Assembly: GCA_030068075.1 (NCBI GenBank)
Contig: CM057825.1
Location: 77,205,123 to 77,269,122 of the forward strand
Direction: 5' to 3'
Source: Paguma larvata
Lineage: Eukaryota > Chordata > Mammalia > Carnivora > Viverridae
DNA length: 64,000 nucleotides
This document shows, piece by piece, positions 28,701 to 40,700 of this stretch; the stretch's first letter is position 1, and every line of letters begins with the position of its first letter. Both the position numbers and the translations under genes were made by a program. Under the pieces are notes generated by a model, which had not been told where the DNA came from, made no database searches, and saw only the letters and a program-made list of their open reading frames with translations.

Positions 28701-31700
28701 CTTTTGTGTTCACAGAAGCCATGTGTCCTAGTCTTCCTCCAGGAATCGCTGGGCTTTGTTTTCCTCTGTGTAACATTGTCCTGATTCTGAATGGCCAGGT
28801 TTTATATAAAGAGGATCTCTCTCCGGGAACGGCAATCGGAAAGACCCCTGAGATGATGAGAGTGAAGCAAACACAGGACCACATTAGCTCGGTAAGGACG
28901 CCCCCAGGGACTCACCTGCGGTGTCTTCTGCCTCCCTTTGATAATTTACTTTGAGGGAATCCTTGTCACTAGAAGCTGCTGGAATAGGTGCCTGTGCTGA
29001 GCACTGTCGCATAGTGCAGCACTGAGCAGGTGTCATGAGGGGAGATTACATGTAGGAGATGGAGAGGCTGGTGTCAGAGCAAACCAGAGCTAAATGCTGG
29101 TAAAAGGGGTAAAGACAGATTTCGGTCAGGACTGTTGCAATAGGGGAAAGAGATCTGAGTATAGAACTGGGCTCAGTTCCAAACACTGCAAGGAAGAGTA
29201 AGGATTTATAATCAGGGGTGGGAGCAGGGTAGGGTAAGGAGGCAGAGGGAGGACAGAAACTTAGAGAAAATGTCAAGGGTAAGGGAGGGTTCTGGCTGAA
29301 CCTACGTAACTGGATTCTTACTGGCTGCAGGCCAGGGTGACCAGACTCTGCCTGGTGGGGTAAGGAGTTTGTTCAGATATCAAGGGTGATGAGATTCCAA
29401 GGGTAGGGGGATTCTGGCTAAACTGACTTAGGATTCTTGCTAAAATTGGGCAAATACAAAGACAGACTTGGAAGTCTAAAAGTCGAGGTCTGATTGGGAA
29501 GAAGATTCAGAGGACCCTGACTAAAGTTTGGTCCAGAAGAGATTCTTTGTCATTTGTAACAAAATAAAATATGTTAAAGTCAAAAAATCAACCTTCCTGG
29601 ATATATATATGTGAACATATCTATCCTGGTCAAATAAACTATTGGGCATAAAAACATGCATCCAAGTGCACAGAAAGATGAGAGGCCACAGTCTAAGTAT
29701 GGACTCCTCCTCACCCCGCCCCTAATTGATAGGAAAGAGACCAGGTGTCCTTGTCCATGATTGTTCTCTAACCCAGTGTCAGACTGGGGCCCCCATCACA
29801 CTAAGTATAGAGTTTGTATTATTTAAATTGTGACTTTACAAACTGCAGAGCTACTGACCAAACGCGTGCACGTGTTTCCATTGTTTCCATTTTTATATCT
29901 GCAGGTGAAGTATAAAGAAACCATTGGACAAGGAACGCCAATCCCTGACCTGCCTGAAGTAAAACGTGTCAAGGAGACACAGAAGCACATTAGCTCGGTA
30001 ATGGCCCGTGCGATCAGCATGCGTTTGTGCAACCAGCCACCTCCCAGTTGCTACCTAGCTTTCTGTCATCCCTTCTTCCTCCTACCAAGGGCTTCCCATG
30101 CCTTGAGGAGAGTGTGAACCTCCCTCGGTCTGTCCTAGATAAGAAACCTCTGTCTTCACGTAATTAAGGAGCAGAAGGGACTTGGCTTCTTGATTAATCA
30201 TCATGCCTGTAGTTTCTAAAGTAAAAAGTGTGAGCAATAATAATAAGGTTATCAGAATGATTTCAAGTGAGTTAAAGGATATCCATATAAAAGTAATACA
30301 AAATAACACATATACAATTGCATATATATTGTTATATAATTCTATCTAATAAATTATATAACTTTATTATACAGATTTCTATATGGTATATAAAGTTTTA
30401 TATGTATAAAATTTTGTGTTACTCATATATATCTTTGCATGAGTGTGTATCTCAGATTATTCTCCCCTGTTCAGGAAAACTCTAAGTAGACTTGTGAAGT
30501 CTATGCAGCCTTCTCCTCTCCCTTTCAAGTTCTCTTGCCCTGTAACCTCTGCTGTCTTGCAAACACAATGTATGTCTAAGGTGCCAGCTGTCATCTATCC
30601 ACCCACAATGACCTATTATATATTAAGGATGTTCTTTATAGGAATTTCAGGCACCGGTGCATAGTGCATATCAGGTGAAGCATATGTTTCTCCTGACCTC
30701 TGTCAATCTAGCCCAGCCTCTGCTCCCCACCTCCCAACACTGTGTGCACGTACACACACGTGTGCACACGCTCACTCCCTCAGCTTTCCCATCCATAAGC
30801 AGATTCTTTTTTTTTTTTTTTAATAATTTAATGTCAAATTGGTTTCCATACAACACCCAGTGCTCTTCCCAACAAGGGCCCTCCTCTGTGCCCGTCACCC
30901 ACTCTCCCCCCTCCTACACCCCCGTCACCCCTCAGTTTGTTCTTAGCATAAGCAGATTCTAAGCAATAGCTGGCTACTAGCAAGAGACGCTGTGGAGTTT
31001 GGGAAATAGTTTATGGCCAATAAAAGGTGAGGACCTTGATCTTAGAGAGTCCACTGGTCCCTGGAGGACTGAATTCTCACTTTATTGCCACTAGGAGACA
31101 CTCGATACCTCTCTTGCAAGCTGCTCATATTATTTAGATCTCATTCCGTTTTCACTCTTTGGTTATACTCTGGCTTCCTTATGGTACAAATTTCAATCCA
31201 GATTTTTGTGGCCACTAATGGAAGAAAACTCCTTTGGTCACTTCGATCGCAACTTCCTGTTTTTCTCTGATTACGTTTTGTTCTGTTGTCCATGATCTGG
31301 TCTGCTGCCTTGCTGGGCAAAGAAACACAAGTCTGTACTAAGACAGTAGATTTTTAAAGATCCCTAAAAGTTTCCCAGCAAAACAAAGATACCACCACTA
31401 GTCTGTCAGTGATTTTTGGAATTAATCTGTGACACAAACTCCCACATTGCTCATGTCGCCCCCCCCCCCACCCGTGCCCAAGTACACCATAGGATCCATT
31501 TATTTAAAAAGAATTCATTCATTCCTTTAGGCTGACAGTTCTTGACATTAATTTAAGAGGGAAGAAGATAAAGGAGGCCAGAGGCTCAGGAAGTTCCTTA
31601 CTCTTTCCATTAAAATTTACAGACCTTTGATATAAACCCTAAAAACCAGAGAGTTCCCTCAGTTTGAAAATCACTAATTTACATGATCCAGCAGTCATCA

Positions 31701-34700
31701 GTAGACATTACAAGGAAAGATTCTCTTTCTGAAAAGTATACTGTTTAAATCTCCTCATATTAAGGGCACCGACAGTCTAGGTGCCACCTAGGAATTTTCA
31801 GTAGAAAATACAGAACAAAATTCTCAATAAACCTGAAAGAAAGAACAGAGTGTCACATGATTAGAAAATTTTAAACCACGTAACCTATTTATTAAGTACA
31901 AATCTACTGTGGACTTACTAATACTAAATGTTATGAAATGGTTAGATTTTTCTCATTGTTGAATTTATTACCACTTTTTAGTGAATTTTAGGAATGTACT
32001 AAGTGTCGACTATAGAAAATGTGTAATTTAGTACTCAGGGTTCAAAGTAGTAAAATTACTACTTTTGAAGAGGGAACATAAATCTTTGTGGAATTTCTTT
32101 TCCTTATCCCTTGAGAGTCTTATCTGAAAGCTAGATTGCTTTTAGGGCTCTCAACCCCGTAGCCCACATATGTGGCTATAATCTAAAGGATTCATGGTCA
32201 TTTTACCTTTTTGGCTAATTATCTCCTACAGGTTATGTACAAAGAAAACTTGGGAACAGGCATTCCAACCCCTGTCACTCCAGAGATTGAGAGAGTCAAA
32301 CGCAATCAAGAGAACTTTAGCTCGGTATTTACAAATATATCAAATAAGAAACTCTATTTTCCCATTTAAAAATTTTCCAGAATAACCCATTATCCTTTTT
32401 TTAAACAGTAACATCTTAACAATCCTGTGTGTGCGTGTGCGTGTTATTACCTGACCAAAACCAACTGGACTTATACCAAGTGACTCACTTTTCTGATGGT
32501 ACTTTAACATTTTTAGCGACTGACAAGTGTGGATACTTAGGTCTCAATTACCATATAGAGAATTAACATCAGCTCCCTCATCATTATACTCATTTCCTAT
32601 AATGCAATGTGCTTTTTCATCCCCAGAATTAGCATGGTAGAGTTCTTCATTGAAAGTGGTGAAGAAAAAGTAAAAGCATTATCCTTACTTACTAAATTAA
32701 TTACTCACTGAAAGTCTCCCTCTTCACACAAACTCCCTGCCCCTGATTTTCTCCCTTCCTTAATCTTTGTGCCTGTTTTGAATGTCTTCTGGGTACTTTC
32801 TTATATCCCACAGGTTTTGTACAAAGAAAATTTGGGGAAAGGAACCCCAACACCTATCACTCCAGAGATGGAGAGAGTCAAACGCAATCAAGAGAACTTT
32901 AGCTCGGTATTTCGTAGGGGCATAAATAAAATCCCTTAATTCTTATTTAAAATAATATTTTTAACACATTACAAACATATGATTTTTCTCCCTATAAAAT
33001 TACTAAATTCATATAATGAAAATAATGATACCAAATATTACCTCAGTTTTCAACCCAAACCTAATTTAGCATTTACATGAGTTCTGGTGTGAAATTTTAA
33101 CAGTGTTTTCCCTAAAACATAACTATGGATCACTCTCTTAAAAGGCCATTAATATTCAGTGTTTTGTGTTTTTTCCCCTCAAATCCTCCATTAATCATAA
33201 GTGTTTCTAACTGGTGTGGCACAAGTCAAAAGTAGAAATTTAACATCCTTTCAAAAGGTCAGTGTTAACTGGAATTTTATTTGTGCTTATTCTGGATATG
33301 TTTGATGTATTTTTTGTGTGTGTTTGTAGCTTTTCGTAAAAGAATGTGACTCAATATTTCCATTCAAGACGACAGAGCAATTTACAGTAACTCAGAAATG
33401 CGGCTCAGCTAGTTTTGTACCATGTCAGATATAAATGAAGTTTCCTTTGGAATAGTTTAAGGATCATTGAAAGCTAATGTTTATTTAGCTTCTAATATTA
33501 AGATTTATTTTATTCCCCCAAACCTCTCTTTCTGGTTCTCTAGTTTAGAGTTACCAACAGCTGATTATGGATATTAATTTCAATGAGCTCGAACACTATT
33601 CGATCAGGCCTAATCCCTGTGTCTTTGAGAGAAGACCTGTATTAGTGACTCCTGCCTTCAGCCTGGCAGCTGTGTCTCTGTTAATGCCACTCAGAGACCG
33701 ACATCACACCGTGTGTGATGAAATGTCAAAGTGATCAGTTCTATTTCTTAAAGTTGGTCAGGCCTATTTTATGCCATTATGAAAATAAACAAAAATACGT
33801 TTAGAGACTGTTTTGAAGGTTAAGTTATCTAAAAGATGGGTCCACGCTGATGTCATTGTTGGTTTTGTGCACACAGATTTTGTACAAAGAGAACTTGAGC
33901 AAGGGGACCCCCCTTCCTGTCACTCCTGAGATGGAGCGAGTCAAACGCAATCAAGAAAACTTTAGCTCGGTATTCAGGAGAAAGCTCCTTTAATTCCATG
34001 TTTAAAAAAAATAACTTTCTATAAAACAAACTTCTCACTGTTAGTCCCTTTAAAATAACGAGTTTAACGTTTTTTAATATCATCAACTGAATCCTGTTTT
34101 CACATCTTTTACTTACAATTTGATTCTAACATTCTATATCTTCTATAATAGTCCCTTAAAACTTTTAATTGGTTCCTTTCCTTCTCTTTTCAACTTTTAT
34201 GTTGTTGCTGGGACTTTTGAAGTTCACCGATACCCAAAAAACCCAAACACCATAGCTCTTATTTACTCGGAACTCTTTTTGTTTGATGCTTCTTGGTTAG
34301 CATTGCACAAAGACACCGGACTTGAGACCACATGCAGAAATTGTGGCTCTTGCTTGGGAACCTAGATCCTATCTGGATAAACACAGGACAGAAAAAGAAA
34401 GTAGCTCAGTACTGGAACCCAAAGCGATCTTATCTTGATACTTGTGCAGAACAAGCCATTCCATGAATACAAATCCGGACCTTCTGATTTTTTTTTAATA
34501 GACAAATCAAATCATAAATGTATATTTAATGTTATTTTTTCTTGTATTAATGCTATTGAAAAATTCTGTAATAGTATGTGAAACTGCTATATATAAGGAT
34601 CTTAACAGTCCCTTATGCCTGAGATAGAAAATCATATGTCAATAGGAAAATTTAACTAGATTTTTTTTGGGGGGAACAGGTTTGATCCAAAGTGGTTTTT

Positions 34701-37700
34701 ATTGTCAGTTTAAATATTTTCAGAAAGTTTTATTCTTCCTCATAATTAGATTGGTAACTTTCTTTGGTCCCACTGTCTTTCGGTTGGTTTTGTTTTCCTT
34801 TGTTTTTAATTACTGTTCACTAACAACCTTTCAATTTTGTTAAATTGTCAGTGTAAATTAATATTACTTTTGGAATGTTATATTCATTATTTTCCCTTTG
34901 GGGGGATGATGATGATGATGATGATGATGGTGATGATGATTTCTTCTTTTGGAAGAATTAAGGTTTGCATTAATTTTCAAAATTATATTTTAATTATTTT
35001 CTTCTATATTAGAGTAAGTATATTGTTGTTTATATCTGAGATCTTAATGATCCCAATAATCCTGGACAATTTTTTTCCTACGTAACCATTTGTGTTCATT
35101 TTTACACAGGTTGCACTGAGCCAAAATTTTGAATTTACTGAACAAAGACCAATTTTGCTATATTGCATAAATTCGGCCTGGGGATTTAAATATCCATTAT
35201 TGTGCAAAACAGATGTTCTATGTAGGGGAAATAGGTATTTGTTAATCTAATTAAAAACTAATTTTTCTATTGTGCACTTAGCACTTTAGTGCCCTTATGA
35301 AATTATTTGTAATTTTTTCCTTAATTCCCAACACAGGGAACAAACATTCAATATAATATGAGTTGATATTGAGTTGAATACCAAATACACTGGCACTTTA
35401 GCCAAGGAAATATGGAGCGTGTTCTCGTCCAGATCTGTGTCTGAAGAGATAGGTCGACTTGGTGAATTTGTCTTTTCCTGTTTGGTGTCTGTAGTCTTGT
35501 ACAAGGGTCCCTACAGGACAGATGAAAGGGCTGTGTTGACTGCTTTTGTTTTTTTCTGGATGCTCTCTTGTGTCATACAGGTGTTGTATAAAGAAAACCT
35601 CGGGAAAGGGATCCCAATTCCCATCACTCCAGAGATGGAGAGAGTCAAACACAATCAAGAAAACTTTAGTTCGGTATTTAAAACAAACAAAAAAATCCCT
35701 TTAACTATTTTTAAACCAAAAATTAATGGCTGTAATTTAATCTAATCAACTTATCCCAATAAAAACGTTGATATGTCTTGTTCACAACTTAATGCTGCCG
35801 TTTCCTGTGACTCTATTTCCCCGTTTTGGTTAAGCATTAATATGATCATTTGACTTAAAAAAAAAAAAAAGTGTTCATTATTATACCCCAGCCTTTAAAA
35901 ACATAACCTTCTCAGTGTCTGAGCACCCACATTTATCCTGCTTTGGCAAATCTGATCTGAATGTAAAGCTTACAAAAATTTATTTAGCAAAGATCAGAAT
36001 GTTGGCCTCATTTCTGTTCTAACCTTCTCTGCCCTTACTGGTATTTATACAGATATTTTGAAGTTTCCTTTTTTAGAATCTTGTCATTGCTCTCCCTTTA
36101 AAAATAATTAATTCTTCCCACTATGTTCACCCAAACTAAAAATTAAATACTTGGACTTCTTTTGAAAGTCAACAAAAGAAGGTTTGTGCATAGGTATCTT
36201 TATATATACAACGTTTCTAAACCCAAATACCCTTATGTGGATTATTAATAACATTTCCAAATCAAAAATAACTTCCTGGGTTCCCCTTTTGTCTCTTACC
36301 TTTTTTATTTTTTTTCTCTTCCTCATAACAAACTGGGGGGACTAATCCTTCCCTTTCATGGGGCACTCTGTTGCTCAACGCTGCAGAGATTAGTTCAAAC
36401 AACAAAAATAACAAAACTTTCCTTTCCTGTCTCTTAGTTTTTCCTGCTGTGTCATGCATTCCCTTACTTATGTCTTTAGGTTTGCACAGGTTGGATCTAG
36501 AAGTTTCTGGTATTTCCCTTCCTCTAACTCATTCTCTTCCTCTTTGCCTCTACTTCCCACTTCTCCACAAGGGGGAAAGTGGTTGATTGCTTTTTGTTCT
36601 GGATGCTTTCTTATCATACAGGTGCTATATAAGGAAAACCTGGGGACAGGAATTCCAATCTCCATCACTCCTGAGATGCAGAGAGTCAAACACAATCAAG
36701 AAAACCTTAGCTCGGTATTTTGGAAAGAAAGGGAAAAGAAGATGTCATTTAACCTCATGATTAAATAGATACTTAACATTTTTTCCTTTTTAAAACCCAC
36801 TACCCTTCCTTTGTTTCTAATATACCTCCCTTAGCAAAAAGACATACTTTCGCATTTTTATGTTACTACTATAGATTCAATTTTTTTTTTAATTTTAGTT
36901 AATTCTGACTTCTATTCCATCTGGTATTTTAAAATATTGTTTTTAAACCACTTGTCTTTCAGTTTGCTTGGATAACAACAAAACCGAGTTCTAACAGTCT
37001 CAAACCCTCATGTGATTGGGAGGCACTGTGCTCACAGAAATGGAATAATAACATGAATAACTGACGGCCTTTCCCCAGCAGCTGAGGCCCTTGCTGCCCC
37101 AGAGTCCTCTTCCCCAGCCCAAGGATGGCTGCCATTAAAGTAGCTTGTGGCAAATGGTCAACCTGTTAACTCCTGGCTCCCTGGACTACTGTGTTATGTG
37201 TTAACGAGGAGGTTGAACTTGTTCTTAAAATCTTAAAACCAATGAAATATTACTGATGGCTGTTTTTTCTGGATGCTTTCTCATCACACAGGTGTTGTAC
37301 AAAGAAAATATGGGCAAGGGAACCCCTATACCTGTCACTCCAGAGATGGAGAGAGTCAAACACAATCAAGAAAATATTAGCTCGGTACTTTGGAAAGAAA
37401 GGGAAAAGCAAATGTCATTTAACCTCATAATTAAATAGATACTTAACATTTTTTCCTTTTTAAAACCCACTACCCTTCCTTTGTTTCTAATATACCTCCC
37501 TTAGCAAAAAGATATACTTTTGCATTTTTATGTTACTACTATGGATTTCGTTTTTTTTTTTTTTTTAATTTTAGTTAATTCTGACTTCTATTCCATCTGG
37601 TATTTTAAATTATATATTTTTAAAACCACTCGTCTTTCCGTTTGCTTGGATAACAACAAAACCAAGTTCTAACAATCTCAAACCCTCATGTGATTGGGAG

Positions 37701-40700
37701 GCACTGTGCTCACAGAAATGGGACAATAACATGAATAACTGACAGCCTTTCCCCAGCAGCTGAGGCCCTTGCTGCCCCAGAGTCCTCTTCCCCAGCCCAA
37801 GGATGGCTGCTATTAAAGTAGCTTGTGGCAAATGGTCAACCTGTTAACTCCTGGCTCCCTGGACTACTGTGTCATGTTAACGAGGAGGTTGAACTTGTCC
37901 TTAAAATCTTAAAACCAATGAAATATTACTGATGGCTGTTTTTTCTGGATGCTTTCTCATCACACAGGTGTTGTACAAAGAAAATATGGGCAAGGGAACC
38001 CCTATACCTGTCACTCCAGAGATGGAGAGAGTGAAATACAATCAAGAAAATATTAGCTCGGTACTTTGGAAAGAAAGGGAAAAGAAGATGTCATTTAACC
38101 TCATAATTAAATAGATACTTAACATTTTTTCCTTTTTAAAACCCACTACCCTTCCTTTGTTTCTAATATACCTCCCTTAGCAAAAAGACATACTTTCGCA
38201 TTTTTATGTTACTACTATGGATTCAGTTTTTTTTTTAAATTTTAGTTAATTCTAAAATATTTTTTTAAAACCCACTGTCTTTTAGTTTGCTTGGATAACC
38301 AAACCGAGTTCTAACAATCTCAAACCCTCATGTGATTGGGAGGCACTGTGCTCACAGAAATGGAATAATAACATGAATAACTGACGGCCTTTCCCCAGCA
38401 GCTGAGGCCCTTGCTGCCCTAGAGTCCTCTTCCCCAGCCCAAGGATGGCTGCCATTAAAGTAGCTTGTGGCAAATGGTCAACCTGTTAACTCCTGGCTCC
38501 CTGGACTACTGTGTCATGTGTTAACGAGGAAGTTGAACTTGTTCTTAAAATCTTAAAACCAATGAAATATTACTGATGGCTGTTTTTTCTGGATGCTTTC
38601 TCATCACACAGGTGTTGTACAAAGAAAATATGGGCAAGGGAACCCCTATACCTGTCACTCCAGAGATGGAGAGAGTCAAACACAATCAAGAAAATATTAG
38701 CTCGGTACTTTGGCAAGAAAAGCAAAAGCTACTGTTTTAACGATTTAAAATAATACTTATTAATCCTACTTTTAAAAAACAACTTAAATTTTGTGAATTT
38801 TGTTTATCACATTTATCCTTCTTTCCTAGAAGGCTACTCTTAGCTTTAACTGTGTAATAACAAGATTGCTTTAATCCATAAAGTTCTAATATCAGGAAGT
38901 AACAGATTTTCCAGTAAAATATCCTTTCGTTCATCTCTCCTCAAACTTACTCTCTATCTACTATTCTCAAGGTCTCTTTGTTTTACACACTCATGAAATT
39001 TGGGGGGTGGCTTGGTAGGCACGAGAGCTCTTTCTGGAACATTGGAGTTGTGATCTTCTGCTTTTGCACCTATAACTTTAGGTTCTAATTTATCCTGTCA
39101 GATTTAGACAAAGAGACCTTGGGAAAAATAACCCCTGATCCTCTCCTTCAAGGGTAATGGCATTTCTATTCCATCTGGTATTTTAAAATAGTTTTTAAAA
39201 AACCACTTGCCTTTTAGTTTGCTTGGATAACAACAAAACCGAATTCTAACAATCTCAAATCCCCCTCTGATTGTTGGGAGGTACTGTGCTCATAGAAATG
39301 AAAAAACTAAGATCCACTAGTGATATCAGCAAATAATTATACATTTACTTAAAAAGGAAAGTGTCACTCGAACTGTTTTTGCTTTACCAATTTTATTTTT
39401 TTGTCTCGTCTTTAACTGTTAGCTTTAGTAAACCATTTCCTGTAAGCCTATGCTCTGTGATATTATATATGTTTAGTGATTACCTGGGGGGTTGGGATTC
39501 ATATGGGGAGGATGGTAGCTCCTGTCAGGAAGAACCCTGTGACCCCTCACACCAGCGCTGTGTGCAGGTTCCTCCAGTACTTGAGCACAAGGCATCAGAA
39601 CCACCCAGAGCACTTGTTCTATCAGAACGTGGAGTCCTGTCCCCATGGTTTCTCATTCTGAGTCTGGTGTGGGGCCAGCAAATTTGCAATTCTAGCAAAG
39701 CGCTCAGGAAATGCCGAGCTTGTTATTCAGGAACCCCACTTTGAGAACCGTTACTTTAACAGAATTCTTTCTCCTGAATGCCATTTCCCAAAACTCCCCT
39801 GTCCCCCGTGAATGACACTGAAGGGAGACACCAAGGTAAAGGATTTATCGTGATGCTAGTGATGTAATTGCTGAGAACATTTTCCCTTCCTGAGAAGTCT
39901 GTTGGTGAACTAAAGCAGGAGGCAGAGCACAGATGACAGCAGGGAACGAGAGTAGGGGAAGTCCTTGTTTGTGGGCCCAGGATTTTATGGAGGTGTCTAT
40001 ATACAAAGCTGAAGTCCTCCACAACCATGCAGTCGCCCACTTCCCGGTAGGGAGCGGCCCCACCTTCTCTGTGTTACTCAAGCGCATTCCCATTCCCCCA
40101 CAGTCCTTTTTAGATGATCGGTCTGGTGCTTGAAATTCAGACTAGTGGTAAAACGAAGGTTGTCTTTCATTCTTTGGGGGCACACTGCGGTTCTGTCGGA
40201 CGGTCTGCCAGGATGTCAGGGCAGGGGCCTACTCTGGAAATGTGTGTCTTGCTGTAACTATACTCAGCTTCCTTTGGAAACCTGCCTTTTTCCGCCTAAC
40301 CTTATTGCCCAAATGGTTTGACACCCTGAACCTCATAACAAATTATCTATTCCGTATAATCTTTTGGTAACTGTAACTTTTTTTTTTTCTTTTTGGCTTT
40401 TTGGATCCGTTGGACCCGCGTAGGTTTTGTACAAAGAAAATGTGGGGAAAGCCACCCCAACCCCTGTCACGCCAGAGATGCAGAGAGTCAAACGCAATCA
40501 AGAGAACATTAGCTCGGTATTGTCTTGAGAATCGAAAGTGCTTTTAACTTTGCAAAGTAACCCCTGCAGTTTGGCCTGCTCCTAACTCCATCCCAGGTTA
40601 AAAACCAGCAAGATGCCAGTATTTTTTTAGAATCTCCTGTAAATGACCTACTACCTGTATTATTGCCATTAACTATTTTTTAAAGCTTTCTCTTGAGAGC

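Larger units (their letters stand above)
36588..38715 (+). repeat. Tandem array of NEB cassette units (exon plus intron)
   Basis: Units of about 670, 676 and 644 nt (by exon start spacing 36622, 37292, 37968, 38612) repeat exon, donor, intron and acceptor with near identity. Shared marks: TTTGGAAAGAAAGGGAAAAG after the donor, TTGCTTGGATAACAACAAAA, TGATTGGGAGGCACTGTGCT, CTGGATGCTTTCTCATCACA before the acceptor. The third unit lacks the CTTCTATTCCATCTGG piece. Recent duplication or ongoing gene conversion is inferred. Confidence 0.9.

Noticed and set aside
35491..35580. In-frame upstream extension of exon 36 starting VVLYKG
   Set aside because: The TCTTGTACAAGGG resembles a cassette start, but an acceptor at the CTGTAG would put exon 36 out of frame, and the similarity lasts only about 12 nt.
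36588..38715. CRISPR-like regular direct repeats
   Set aside because: The units are about 650 nt and contain coding exons with introns; this is exon duplication, not a CRISPR array.
39361..39744. 127-codon plus-strand open frame in intron 40
   Set aside because: Overlaps an old DNA-transposon relic and reads as low-complexity hydrophobic then repeat sequence; not a gene.
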